Source: Gp7-AA10 sp035636095 (GTDB lineage: Bacteria > Acidobacteriota > Thermoanaerobaculia > Gp7-AA8). From it: a DNA stretch of 64,000 nucleotides. The first letter of the stretch is position 1, and each line of letters begins with the position of its first letter. The notes beneath the pieces were generated by a model that was not told the DNA's origin, made no database searches, and was given only the letters and a program-made list of their open reading frames with translations. The stretch covers positions 62,001 to 126,000 of the forward strand of contig DASPZU010000087.1 in assembly GCA_035636095.1 (NCBI GenBank), in the 5' to 3' direction. Positions 25,680-36,532 of the stretch are shown here, one piece after another. The position numbers and the translations under genes are program-made.

Positions 25680-26959
25680 AACGCATCCAATTCGTAGAGG
25701 GCCGACGATCCGAAGTCGCGCACGCGCCGGATCGCAAATCGTCTCGGATCGATCCTGAAAAACGCGAGCGTGCGCGGCAGCGTTTGACCGTAATCGCGGT
25801 TCTCGATCGCGAAGAGTCGTGCGCGATTCACATCCGGATGCAACACTTCGACTCGATGACAGTAGAGAGCCAGCGGAATGTCGGACGGCGGCAGAGCAAG
25901 CACTGGATCGCCCGGACTGGCGCGGCGGTTGAGCTCACGCGTGATCTCGCGAACGGCGCGCAGCTCGCCGGTTTCGCGCAGACGTGAGCTGCTGATGCCT
26001 GCGACGGTCAAGGCAACGAAGACCGCCGCCGCGATGGCCGGCTCGGTCCGACTCCATGGCCACGCCGCGGCGGCCGTGATGAACATCAGCAGCAGGAAGG
26101 GCAGCCAGATTCGCGGGAAGGGCAACACGCGTTGCAGAGCGATGAGGGCCATCACGGCCATGAAGCCGAGCCAGATCGGTTGCCGGCGGACTCCGATCAC
26201 GAATCCGATGGCGACCAGAATCTGAATGACCAGCGGAACGCCGGCGAACATGCTCGACCAGACCGCGGCCGCATACGAAGGGACGCTGCGAAAGAAAATT
26301 GCGATTGGAAGAGGACGCACGTAGGGATTGGCAGTCAGCGATTCGATCCCGCTGACGACCAGGACCGGCGCGTAGAGGAGGATTGTCAGCACGATCGCGC
26401 CGATGACAGCCACCAGGCCCTTCCTGCGTCCCCACATCGCGAGCATCACGAACGGGTAGAGCATGACCGGCACGGTGAAGAAGCCGAGGGCGGCGGAGAT
26501 CGCGAAGAGGAGAGAGGCCTTGTTGCTGCCGGTGCGGATGATCCGCGCCATCGACGCAATGCAGATCAGAACGCAGCAGCACAGGAGCGTGTAACCGCGC
26601 GCGTCGGTCGAGTAGTCGGCGAGGACAGGCGCTGCTGCCGCCAGCGCCGCCGCCACCAGCGCGCCACGCTCCGAAAGCTCGCGCGCCGCGATGTAGGTGA
26701 GCGGAATGATCGCGATTCCCGCCAGAAATGCCGGCAGTCGCAAGGCCCACTCCGCGCCGCCGAAGGTTTTCCACGCGATGTGCATCAGCACGCTGTGGAG
26801 AATGTGATTGTTAGGCGAGCCATAGATCGTCATCGGCACCCACAGCGGATGCGACGCGTAGTAGATGAAGCTCGCGGATTCGTCCGTCCCCATCGGACGC
26901 GAGAGCATCGGCCACCTGACCACGGCCGCCGCGACCGAGAGAATGATGAGCCACATCAT
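25676..26959 (-). CDS. membrane glycosyltransferase, GT39/PMT-like
   Basis: 427 residues from ATG 26959, with about ten hydrophobic helices. RPMGTDESASFIYYASH in the first loop is the DE-containing acceptor/catalytic motif of the dolichyl-phosphate-mannose mannosyltransferase (GT39/GT-C) superfamily. The C-terminal ~100 residues form an extracytoplasmic domain (LALPPSDIPLALYCHRVEV). It would transfer a sugar from a polyprenyl carrier on the outer face of the inner membrane. The frame can extend to a TTG at 26983, but those eight codons belong to the repeat at 26957-26983, which also supplies the first ATG. Coupled to the glycolipid-binding gene. Confidence 0.78.
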   Translation of the reverse strand: MMWLIILSVAAAVVRWPMLSRPMGTDESASFIYYASHPLWVPMTIYGSPNNHILHSVLMHIAWKTFGGAEWALRLPAFLAGIAIIPLTYIAARELSERGALVAAALAAAAPVLADYSTDARGYTLLCCCVLICIASMARIIRTGSNKASLLFAISAALGFFTVPVMLYPFVMLAMWGRRKGLVAVIGAIVLTILLYAPVLVVSGIESLTANPYVRPLPIAIFFRSVPSYAAAVWSSMFAGVPLVIQILVAIGFVIGVRRQPIWLGFMAVMALIALQRVLPFPRIWLPFLLLMFITAAAAWPWSRTEPAIAAAVFVALTVAGISSSRLRETGELRAVREITRELNRRASPGDPVLALPPSDIPLALYCHRVEVLHPDVNRARLFAIENRDYGQTLPRTLAFFRIDPRRFAIRRVRDFGSSALYELDAL

Positions 26960-26983
26960 CCTGAGCGGAGCGAAGGATCTCAA
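26957..26983. repeat. CATCCTGAGC..GCGAAGGAT repeat unit
   Basis: CATCCTGAGCGGAGCGAAGG continuing ATCTCAA. Same family as 21321-21387 and 62185-62218. On the minus strand it carries the start codon of the GT39-like gene. Confidence 0.7.
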
Positions 26984-27001
26984 GATGCAAAGTGTCGCAT
27001 T

Positions 27002-27030
27002 TCTCTGTGATCTCTGTGTCTCTGTGGCGA
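27002..27030. repeat. CTCTGTG repeat, copy 3 (half element)
   Basis: TCTCTGTGATCTCTGTGTCT followed by CTGTGG. Only the right half of the palindrome seen at 22175-22220 is present, so it cannot form the long hairpin. Confidence 0.65.
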
Positions 27031-27044
27031 GATCTCACGGTGAC

Positions 27045-28121
27045 TCATCGCGGCCGCAACTCGATCAACGTGATCTCCGAAGGCAACCCCAATCGCCATG
27101 GCAGCAGCCAGTATCCCGTGCCGGTGTTGACGTAGAGCTGCGACGCGCCGCGACGATAGAGTCCCATGTGGTAGGGGAGAAATGCTCCTGACAATGACCA
27201 GCCCAGCCGCCGAAAGCCGAATTGTCCGCCGTGCGAGTGCGCGCACAACGTCAGCGGCAGGTGTCGCTGCACTGCTTCCGGAAATGCGCGCGGCTGATGC
27301 GCGATGACGATGGGAAATCCGGACCGCTGCGAGAGTGCTGCGCCGAAGTCAGGCCTGAGCTCCAGCGCCTGCGCGGCGTAGTCGGAAAGCCCTGCCATCC
27401 ACAGTCCATGAAGCGGCATCCCTTCATTGACCAATAATCGGATGCGGCTGCCGCGCAGGCGATCGATCACCTCGCGCGGCGCGCCGTACATTTCGTGATT
27501 GCCCAGGATCGCGATGAGCGGGATCGACGGCGGAAGCGAGCGCGCCCCTTCGAGCAGCTTGGTGGTAAAGAACGGATCGTCGTCGACCATATCGCCGGCC
27601 AGCACCACCACATCAGGCGACAGCGACGCCGCGGTCGAGAAAATCTGGCGGAGACGCGATGGCCGCGTGAAGAGCCCGACGTGCAGATCGGCGATCAGCG
27701 CGATCCTGGTCCCATTCAGCGATGTCGGAAGCCCGTCCAGGACCACCGGAACGCGCTCGACGTCGAGCGGCACGAGCGCGGTGTAGACGCCGACCACCAG
27801 CGCGATCAGCGTGCCCCATAGAAAAATTCGGGAGGCCGGCACCTGCGGCACTCGAGTAATAAATAGTAATAACAAATATACGCAGTATATAGTAATGAAA
27901 CACAGCCATGCGAACCATGGCGGCCCGAGGATCGCGCGCACAGCGCGGGAGAAATCCGTCCTGGCGTTGAGCAGCGGAAAGAAGAGCCACATCAGATTGC
28001 AGATCACCGCCATCGCGATCACGAGACGCCGGCGTCGCGGATGGATCCGAATCAGTTGCGAAATCGCGACGATGTTGAAGATCAGAAAGATCGCCAGCGA
28101 GATCAGGACGAACCGCAGCAT
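27045..28121 (-). CDS. membrane-anchored metallophosphoesterase
   Basis: 358 residues from ATG 28121: four N-terminal hydrophobic helices, then a calcineurin-like domain with DLHVG, GDMVDDDPF, GNHEMYG, IAHQP and CAHSHGGQ (the five metallophosphoesterase blocks). The layout matches YaeI/YkuE-type enzymes, which are UDP-2,3-diacylglucosamine hydrolase-like or cell-envelope phosphoesterases. The substrate is unknown. ATG 28121 is preferred over 28139, since TATCAT (28136-28131) sits 9 nt upstream. A helix at 27857-27900 is written almost wholly in rare A/T-ending codons. Confidence 0.85.
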   Translation of the reverse strand: MLRFVLISLAIFLIFNIVAISQLIRIHPRRRRLVIAMAVICNLMWLFFPLLNARTDFSRAVRAILGPPWFAWLCFITIYCVYLLLLFITRVPQVPASRIFLWGTLIALVVGVYTALVPLDVERVPVVLDGLPTSLNGTRIALIADLHVGLFTRPSRLRQIFSTAASLSPDVVVLAGDMVDDDPFFTTKLLEGARSLPPSIPLIAILGNHEMYGAPREVIDRLRGSRIRLLVNEGMPLHGLWMAGLSDYAAQALELRPDFGAALSQRSGFPIVIAHQPRAFPEAVQRHLPLTLCAHSHGGQFGFRRLGWSLSGAFLPYHMGLYRRGASQLYVNTGTGYWLLPWRLGLPSEITLIELRPR

Positions 28122-28130
28122 CGGCGCGCC

Positions 28131-28140
28131 ATGATACATT
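28131..28140. promoter_or_regulatory. overlapping divergent -10 elements
   Basis: ATGATACATT holds TATCAT on the minus strand (28136-28131; 9 nt before ATG 28121) and TACATT on the plus strand (28135-28140; 10 nt before ATG 28151). The two boxes share 2 bp. Confidence 0.45.
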
Positions 28141-28150
28141 TCGCGCTTTC

Positions 28151-28528
28151 ATGGCCCACTTCGATATCCCGCTCGATCTGCCGCACGCAGGCCGGCTGGC
28201 TGACCGCATCCTGGCGCTCCTCGAAAAGCATACCGAGGAGATGGAGCTCGAAGTGCCGGAGGTGATGGACACCGCCGACAAGTTGTCGAGCTATCTCTTC
28301 CGCAACGCGGGCGGCGACGACAACCCTCCCAACGCGATGGAAGTCCGCGATCAGGCCGCCGATTTGGGCCGCCAGCTCGTCGACACCATGGAAGCGGCCC
28401 ACATCACCGGCGATCGCCTCGGCCAGCTGGTGCGCAATCTCTTCGAATGTCTGGAGCTCGGAAAGGAAGGCTCGGAGATCTCGCTCCGCGCCGGAGAAAA
28501 TCCAAATTCTTTGCAGAGGCCGATCTAG
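28151..28528 (+). CDS. small helical protein, function unknown
   Basis: 125 residues, acidic and almost entirely helical: PHAGRLADRILALLEKHTEE, VMDTADKLSSYLFRNAG, AMEVRDQAADLGRQLVDTME and LGQLVRNLFECLELGKEG. No signal peptide and no known motif. It is divergent from the metallophosphoesterase and followed by a palindromic spacer and an S9 peptidase. I do not recognise the family. Confidence 0.6.
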   Translation: MAHFDIPLDLPHAGRLADRILALLEKHTEEMELEVPEVMDTADKLSSYLFRNAGGDDNPPNAMEVRDQAADLGRQLVDTMEAAHITGDRLGQLVRNLFECLELGKEGSEISLRAGENPNSLQRPI

Positions 28529-28551
28529 TGCGCGGCTTCGCCGCGCGTTCT

Positions 28552-28600
28552 CGGTTGCCGGTTGACGGTTCTCGACAACCGACCACCGACAACCGCCAAC
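28552..28600. repeat. GGTTG/CAACC palindromic repeat
   Basis: GGTTGCCGGTTGACGGTT (28552-28569) faces CAACCGACCACCGACAACC, giving an imperfect hairpin of alternating GGTTG and CAACC units just ahead of the SD (CGGAGG, 28602-28606) of the S9 peptidase gene. Confidence 0.55.
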
Positions 28601-28611
28601 TCGGAGGCATT

Positions 28612-30591
28612 ATGAAACAAACCCTTCTCATCGCACTCATGGCAGTCAGCGCAATGGCGGCGCGAATCCAGCCGTCGGACCGCTTTCGACTGGTCACCCC
28701 ATCCGATCCGCAGATTTCGCCGGACGGAAAGTCGATCGTGTTTGTCGTTTCGCGTGCGAACAGCAAAGACGGTCGCTATGACACCGAGCTGACGCTGATC
28801 GACGTCGCGAGCGGCGCGCAGCGGCCGCTGACGTTCGAGCGGCGCGGAATCGCGTCGCCTCGCTGGTCGAATGACGGCGAGCGGATCGCATTTCTCGCAA
28901 ATGCTTCCAGCGATCGCGAGGCCAAACGGCAGATCTGGATGGTCTCGATGCGTGGAGGCGATCCACGGCGGCTGACCGACGCCAAGCAGGGCGTGCAGCA
29001 GTTTGCGTGGAGTCCGGACGGATCGCAGATCGCATTCGTGACCGCCGACGAGCCCGCGCCCAATGAAGACAAGAACAACAGAGCGTTCGAGATCACCGAT
29101 GACGATTTCCTGATTCGCGAGGCCGTCACGCCCTCGCACGTGTGGGTGATCGCGTCGAGCGGCGGCGCGGCACGGCGCGTGACCAATGGCGGATGGAGCC
29201 TTCCCATCGCCCACCCGCCCGGCCCGGCGCCTTCGCCGCTGTCTTGGTCGCCCGATGGAAAGACGCTGGCGATCACGAAGCGTGAGAATCCGCACGAGAA
29301 GACGCCTAACATCTCCCGCGTCGTGCTCGTCGATGTCGCGACCGGGGCAACCAAGCGCCTCACGACGCACAGTCTCGACGAGAGCCAGCCTGTTTTTTCG
29401 CCCGACGGAGGCCGAATTGCATACTGGCATCCGCAGGGCGGCGTTCGCGAAAATCAGAACGCGATCTGGATCGCCCCCGCGGCCGGCGGCGATGGAAAAG
29501 AAGTGACCGGCTCACTCGACCGCAATCTCTTTCGCGCCATCTGGATGCCGGACGGAAAGTCTTTTCTCAGCGGCGGGCATGACAGCACCAGCGTCGCGTA
29601 TTGGGTCTCTCCCGCCGACGGCGGTTCCGCCCGCCGCCTCGACCTCGGCGATGTGGAACCTTTCTTCGGGTTTTGGATCGACGCTTCCATCGCGCGCAAC
29701 GGCGCGATGGCATTCACGGGGACCACGCCCCAGCATCCGCGCGAGCTCTACATCCTCGATTCACCGACTTCCAGGCCGCGCCGTCTGACCGACTTCAATC
29801 GCGAGCTGGCCGCACTCGAGTTAGGCCGCGTCGAAACGATCCGTTGGCAGAACGAGGGCTTTCAGGAAGACGGAGTCCTGGTCTATCCGCCCGGATTCGA
29901 CGCTTCGAAAAAATATCCGCTGGTCGTCTACATTCACGGCGGACCACGCGCGGCAACCACGGAAGGCTTCGCAATTCTGCCGCAGGAGCTGGCGGCCAAC
30001 GACTGGATCGTCTTCCAGCCCAACTACCGCGGCAGCGACAACCTCGGCAACCGCTACACCATTGCCATCATGAACGACTCCGGCGCCGGCCCGGGCCGCG
30101 ACGTCATGGCTGGAATCGAAGAGGTGAAAAAACATGCGTCGGTGGACAGCGATCGCATCGCGGTGGGCGGATGGTCGTACGGCGGCTACATGACGTCGTG
30201 GATGATCGGGCACTATCCGATCTTCAAGGCGGCGGTTTCCGGCGCCGCGGTCAACAACCTGGTCGACCAGTACGTGTTAGGCGACGGAGGACTTGGCCGC
30301 CGCCTGACATGGGGCTCGCCGTTCTCGGGCGACAATCTCAAAAAATACATCGAGCAGTCGCCGATCACCTACGTCAGGAATGTCAAAACGCCCACGCTGA
30401 TCATGTCCGACACCGGGGACGTGCGCGTGCCGATCGTGCAGTCGTTCGAGATGTATCGCGCTCTCTCCGACAACGGAGTGCCGGTGCAGTTCATCGCCTT
30501 TCCGGTCAGCGGCCATAGTCCGGATGACCCGGTGCATCAGGCGGAGATCGCTCGCCGTTACATCGACTGGTTCAGGAAATATTTGAAGTGA
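28612..30591 (+). CDS. secreted S9 family serine peptidase
   Basis: 659 residues with signal peptide MKQTLLIALMAVSAMA, a beta-propeller (about 20-390; PQISPDGKSIVF, FAWSPDGSQIAF, PVFSPDGGRIAY) and an alpha/beta-hydrolase domain. Triad: Ser~522 in GGWSYGGYMTSW, Asp in SDTGDVRVP and His in SGHSPDDP. This is the canonical GxSYGG type, unlike the GGSGGG enzyme at 22959. It probably processes oligopeptides outside the cytoplasm. ATG 28612 has CGGAGG 5 bases upstream. The frame open back to 28447 overlaps the preceding gene and is rejected. Confidence 0.9.
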   Translation: MKQTLLIALMAVSAMAARIQPSDRFRLVTPSDPQISPDGKSIVFVVSRANSKDGRYDTELTLIDVASGAQRPLTFERRGIASPRWSNDGERIAFLANASSDREAKRQIWMVSMRGGDPRRLTDAKQGVQQFAWSPDGSQIAFVTADEPAPNEDKNNRAFEITDDDFLIREAVTPSHVWVIASSGGAARRVTNGGWSLPIAHPPGPAPSPLSWSPDGKTLAITKRENPHEKTPNISRVVLVDVATGATKRLTTHSLDESQPVFSPDGGRIAYWHPQGGVRENQNAIWIAPAAGGDGKEVTGSLDRNLFRAIWMPDGKSFLSGGHDSTSVAYWVSPADGGSARRLDLGDVEPFFGFWIDASIARNGAMAFTGTTPQHPRELYILDSPTSRPRRLTDFNRELAALELGRVETIRWQNEGFQEDGVLVYPPGFDASKKYPLVVYIHGGPRAATTEGFAILPQELAANDWIVFQPNYRGSDNLGNRYTIAIMNDSGAGPGRDVMAGIEEVKKHASVDSDRIAVGGWSYGGYMTSWMIGHYPIFKAAVSGAAVNNLVDQYVLGDGGLGRRLTWGSPFSGDNLKKYIEQSPITYVRNVKTPTLIMSDTGDVRVPIVQSFEMYRALSDNGVPVQFIAFPVSGHSPDDPVHQAEIARRYIDWFRKYLK

Positions 30592-30610
30592 AGCGCGGTA
30601 TCCTTGCGGC

Positions 30611-32971
30611 ATCCAAAGCGGAACGCGGCTGGGCCCCTACGAAGTCATAGCGCCGCTAGGTTCGGGCGGAATGGGCGAGGTCTACCGCGCTCGCGATACG
30701 CGCCTCGGCCGCGAGGTTGCGCTCAAGGTCATTCCGGACCGGCTGAAAAACGAGCCGGAGGCGCTGGCGCGATTTCAACGCGAGGCGCGCGCCGCATCGG
30801 CGCTGAATCATCCCCACATCGTCGCGATCCACGACATCGGCCACGAGCGCATCGGCGGCCAGGACATCTGGTACTTCACGATGGAGCTGATCGACGGGAC
30901 GACGCTGCGCGAGCGCGTCGGGCGCGATCCGCTCACGAAGATTCTCAACTACTTCGTGCAGATCGCCGAAGGGTTGGCTAAGGCGCACGGCGCGGGAATC
31001 CTGCACCGAGATCTCAAGCCCGAGAATGTCATGATCAGCGCCGACGGTTACGCCAAGATCGTCGATTTCGGTTTGGCAAGAGTGCAGGACCTGACGGCGG
31101 ACTACACGAAGTCGCCGACTGTCGACCGGGCTGCTGCCACAGCAACCGGTTCAGTGGTCGGAACGGTGTCGTACATGTCGCCGGAGCAGGTCGAAGGACG
31201 TCCGGTCGATGCACGCTCCGACATTTTCTCGTTCGGCTCGATGCTCTACGAAGCGCTCACCGGCAAGCGCCCATTCGATTCGCGGACGCCGGTCGATACC
31301 ATGCATGCCATCGCGCACGCGACGCCCGCGCCATTGATCCACTCCGGTCGCGCCATCCCTGCCGATCTCCAACGCATCGTCGCGCGCTGTCTCGCCAAGG
31401 CGCCCGAAGACCGCTACCAGTCGATCAAGGAGGCCGCGATCGAATTGCGTTCGGTCATCCGCGAGATTGAATCGGGCGCCGCGCAACCCATCGTGAGGCG
31501 GCGGCCGCGCTGGCCGGCATTGGTCGCGGGCGCGATCGTGCTGACGATCGCCGGAGTATTCATCGCGACGCGTCCATGGCGCGCGCATACGACGACATCG
31601 ATTCAATCGCTGGCCATCCTGCCCTTCGAAAACGCGACGCGAAATCCCGACACCGATTACATCAGCGACGGCATCACCGACGACATCATCAATTCGCTTT
31701 CGCAGCTTCCCAACGTGCGCGTGCTGGCGCGGAGCACCGTATTCCGATACAAGAAAAAAGAAGATGATCCCCGCGCCATCGGCAAGGACCTCGGCGTCGA
31801 TGCGGTCGTCCTCGGCGAATTGCGTCAGTTGCGCGATCAGATGAACATCAAGGTCGAGCTCGTTCGCGCTTCCGACGGCGTCCAACTGTGGGGCCAGCAG
31901 TACAACCGAAGCGCGTCCGATCTGCTCAACCTGCACGACGACATCGTGCGCGATGTCTCCGAGCATCTCCAGATCCGGATCAGCGGCGATGCCGCAAAGC
32001 GCATGTCCCGAACCCACACACGGAATCCGAAGGCCTACGAGGCCTACCTGAAGGGCCGGTATTTCTGGAACCGACGGCCCGCGGGATTGGAGAAAGCGCT
32101 TGCCTACTTCGAGGAGGCACGCCGCATCGATCCGGGCGACGCGCTCGCGCACGCCGGCGTGGCGCTGACGTACGACGCGATGGGGGCGTGGGAAACGGGA
32201 CGGCTGCCCGCGAATGTGGCATTCCCAAGAGCTAAAGCTTCCGCGGAACAGGCCCTCGCTCTCGATCCGGAGCTCGCAGAAGGCTACCAGGCGCTTGCCT
32301 TCGAGCAATTGCATTACGAGCGCGATTTTCCGGCCGCCGAGAGCAGTTTCCAGCGTGCCATCAGTTTGAAGCCGTCGGATTCAAACGTGCATCATTTCTA
32401 TTCGCATTACTTCATCGCCCGCGGGCGCACGCAGGAGTCTCTTCGAGAGAGCCTGAAGGCGCTCGAGCTCGACCCGCTCGATCCGCCGGTGGTGACTCAT
32501 CTTGCCTGGCACTACATCTACACACGACAACCCGACCGCGCGTTAGAACAGTGCGTCAACGCGCTGGCGCTCTATCCGGACAGCTTTTTTGCGTTTTACT
32601 TTCGTGGCCTGGCGTACGAACAAAAGGGGATGATGCCGGAAGCGGTCGCCGCGTTTCGCCGCGCCCAAGAACTGGTGCCGAATGCGACATTCGGAACGGC
32701 GGCGCTCGGACACGCACTCGGGCTCTCGGGGCACAAGGCAGAAGCGCAGTCGCTGCTGCAGCAGCTCGAGAGCGATCCGAGGTACGTGTCGCCCTTCGAT
32801 CGCGCCATCCTGAACCTCGGCGTCGGCAATCGCGACAAGGCGCTGGCGGAGTTGAATCGCGCCATCAACGAATCGAGCTCGTGGTGCATCTACTTCCGCG
32901 CCGAGCCACGCCTCGATCCGCTGCGTCAGGATCCGCGATTCATTGCGTTGATGCAGCGTCTTCCGGTATAA
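30611..32971 (+). CDS. Ser/Thr protein kinase with TolB-like domain and TPR repeats
   Basis: Transmembrane eukaryotic-type kinase. Gly-loop APLGSGGMGEVY, catalytic Lys in VALKVIP, HRDLKPENV, DFGLA and MSPEQ are intact. A membrane helix (ALVAGAIVLTIAGVFIA, about 300) follows, then a TolB/FlgO-like segment (LAILPFENATRNPD, YISDGITDDII) and TPR-type helices (about 480-780). Start is problematic: the first ATG (30671) lies inside the Gly-loop, and the frame is open only from 30587 with no ATG, GTG or TTG before 30671. ATC 30611 gives the expected N-terminus QSGTRLGPYEVIAPLG and lies 6 nt after TATCCT. CTG 30629 is an alternative. The left boundary is therefore tentative. Confidence 0.8.
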   Translation: MQSGTRLGPYEVIAPLGSGGMGEVYRARDTRLGREVALKVIPDRLKNEPEALARFQREARAASALNHPHIVAIHDIGHERIGGQDIWYFTMELIDGTTLRERVGRDPLTKILNYFVQIAEGLAKAHGAGILHRDLKPENVMISADGYAKIVDFGLARVQDLTADYTKSPTVDRAAATATGSVVGTVSYMSPEQVEGRPVDARSDIFSFGSMLYEALTGKRPFDSRTPVDTMHAIAHATPAPLIHSGRAIPADLQRIVARCLAKAPEDRYQSIKEAAIELRSVIREIESGAAQPIVRRRPRWPALVAGAIVLTIAGVFIATRPWRAHTTTSIQSLAILPFENATRNPDTDYISDGITDDIINSLSQLPNVRVLARSTVFRYKKKEDDPRAIGKDLGVDAVVLGELRQLRDQMNIKVELVRASDGVQLWGQQYNRSASDLLNLHDDIVRDVSEHLQIRISGDAAKRMSRTHTRNPKAYEAYLKGRYFWNRRPAGLEKALAYFEEARRIDPGDALAHAGVALTYDAMGAWETGRLPANVAFPRAKASAEQALALDPELAEGYQALAFEQLHYERDFPAAESSFQRAISLKPSDSNVHHFYSHYFIARGRTQESLRESLKALELDPLDPPVVTHLAWHYIYTRQPDRALEQCVNALALYPDSFFAFYFRGLAYEQKGMMPEAVAAFRRAQELVPNATFGTAALGHALGLSGHKAEAQSLLQQLESDPRYVSPFDRAILNLGVGNRDKALAELNRAINESSSWCIYFRAEPRLDPLRQDPRFIALMQRLPV

Positions 32972-33000
32972 GCCTGCGATTCCCCCAAAGGAGGAGTCTC

Positions 33001-33471
33001 ATGTCCAAACGTTTCATCGTGGCCACTCTCCTCATCGGTCTTACTGCATCCGCGGCGATCGCGAAATCGCATGTTCCCACCAAGAACACGCGCAACGCGA
33101 TCAAGGCCTATGTCAAGGACGCCTCGAAGGTCGTCGCGAAGAGCGGGCCGTCGTGCGACAAGTTCAAAGACAAGGATTGGATGGCGGGCGACTACTACGT
33201 GTTCGTCGATGGTCCCGACAACAAAATCGTTTGTCATCCCAACCCGTCCATGGTCGGCAAGGACAACGCCGACATCACCGATGCCAACGGCAAGAAGGTC
33301 GGAACGGAGCTGATCGAGGCCTCGAAGAAAAAAGGCGGCGGCTGGGTCAACTACGTCTGGCCGCGTCCCGGGACGGATAAACCGGTACCGAAGAGCACGT
33401 ACACCATGCGCGTCAAGGCACCGGACGGCAAATGGTACGTCGTCGGCGCGGGCGGTTACGAGCTGAAGTAG
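33001..33471 (+). CDS. secreted single Cache domain protein
   Basis: 156-residue exported protein (signal peptide MSKRFIVATLLIGLTASAAIA) consisting of one Cache-type ligand-binding domain: YVFVDGPDNKIVCHPNPSMVG, GKKVGTELIEASKKKGGGWV and YTMRVKAPDGKWYVVGAG. Such domains normally sit in chemoreceptors or kinases; here it is free in the periplasm. It has a very strong SD (AAAGGAGGAG). It lies between two membrane kinases and could present a small-molecule signal to one of them, which is an inference from position only. Confidence 0.8.
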   Translation: MSKRFIVATLLIGLTASAAIAKSHVPTKNTRNAIKAYVKDASKVVAKSGPSCDKFKDKDWMAGDYYVFVDGPDNKIVCHPNPSMVGKDNADITDANGKKVGTELIEASKKKGGGWVNYVWPRPGTDKPVPKSTYTMRVKAPDGKWYVVGAGGYELK

Positions 33472-33993
33472 CTACACCATTCCGTCGATTCGAACCACCA
33501 GCGGCAGCGCCTCTCGTGCGTGCAGCCGGAAGGCGACGGCATCGCCACGCCTGGCTGCGGCGCGCAGTTGGCGAATGTGCATTCGCAGAGTTCGCGCCGT
33601 GCTGACCGCGACCGGATTCCGGATCACGATCACGTTCGACACGATGCGATTGGCGAGTAGGTTCGCTTCGTTGCCCACGCGAATCAGCGTCGGTTGCGCG
33701 AAAACGACAGTCGATCCCTGCGTCGTGGCGAGAATCGATTCCAACCGATTCACATCGTTGTTGGTGATGACGATGCGATTGGCCGGGACCACCACCGGTT
33801 GGACGACTTGCACTCTTCGTACGACTTTGACGTCGTCGCGCTCGTTGTCGTGCTCGACTTTGACCTTGCGCTCAAACTTCTTGTCATCGTTGTCGTCGTG
33901 TCGCCCTTTCTTTCCCTTGTCGTCATCGGCGAAGAGAGAAGGGGCAACCAACAGCAGACAACTCAATAAAGCTGTGTTCGCTCGAATGCTCAT
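33472..33993 (-). CDS. secreted highly charged protein, function unknown
   Basis: 173 residues. A signal peptide (MSIRANTALLSCLLLVAPSLFA) is followed by a Lys/Asp-rich segment (DDDKGKKGRHDDNDDKKFER), a Val-rich region (VVRRVQVVQPVVVPANRIVI) and a Arg-rich C-terminus. The charge pattern suggests ion or polyanion binding, but no domain is recognised. AGGAG precedes the ATG. Its stop abuts the stop of the Cache gene with no spacer. Confidence 0.6.
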   Translation of the reverse strand: MSIRANTALLSCLLLVAPSLFADDDKGKKGRHDDNDDKKFERKVKVEHDNERDDVKVVRRVQVVQPVVVPANRIVITNNDVNRLESILATTQGSTVVFAQPTLIRVGNEANLLANRIVSNVIVIRNPVAVSTARTLRMHIRQLRAAARRGDAVAFRLHAREALPLVVRIDGMV

Positions 33994-34128
33994 CTGGCAG
34001 TCTCCTCTGTTGAGAATTCATCAAGAAAAGACTTGCGATGACCAGGCCAGAATGACGGCCGAGGCTGCCGGAGTGGGTTCATCTCGAGGCGCGGCGTCGC
34101 TGAAGTAACCGCTACAATCTTCGGGATC

Positions 34129-36446
<2,318 letters not shown>

Positions 36447-36450
<4 letters not shown>

Positions 36451-36503
36451 GCGCTGGCCGCCGCGCGCTTCCGCGCCACCTCGCGCGCGGAGCGATCGAG
36501 CAT
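36447..36503 (-). repeat. 18-codon copy of the TypA C-terminal tail
   Basis: Minus-strand micro-ORF encoding MLDRSAREVARKRAAASA. The DNA 36456-36479 is identical to 37124-37147, which encodes the end of TypA (SAREVARKRAAAV), and similarity extends to ~41 bp with three mismatches. It overlaps the kinase stop codon. Whether it is translated is unknown; it looks like a local duplication of the typA 3' end. Confidence 0.6.
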
Positions 36504-36532
36504 CCGCCAATCTTCCGCAGATGCGAGCCGAG

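Noticed and set aside
30604..30981. TTG-started frame at the kinase 5' end
   Set aside because: It is the wrong frame for the kinase domain and encodes Arg-rich shadow sequence.
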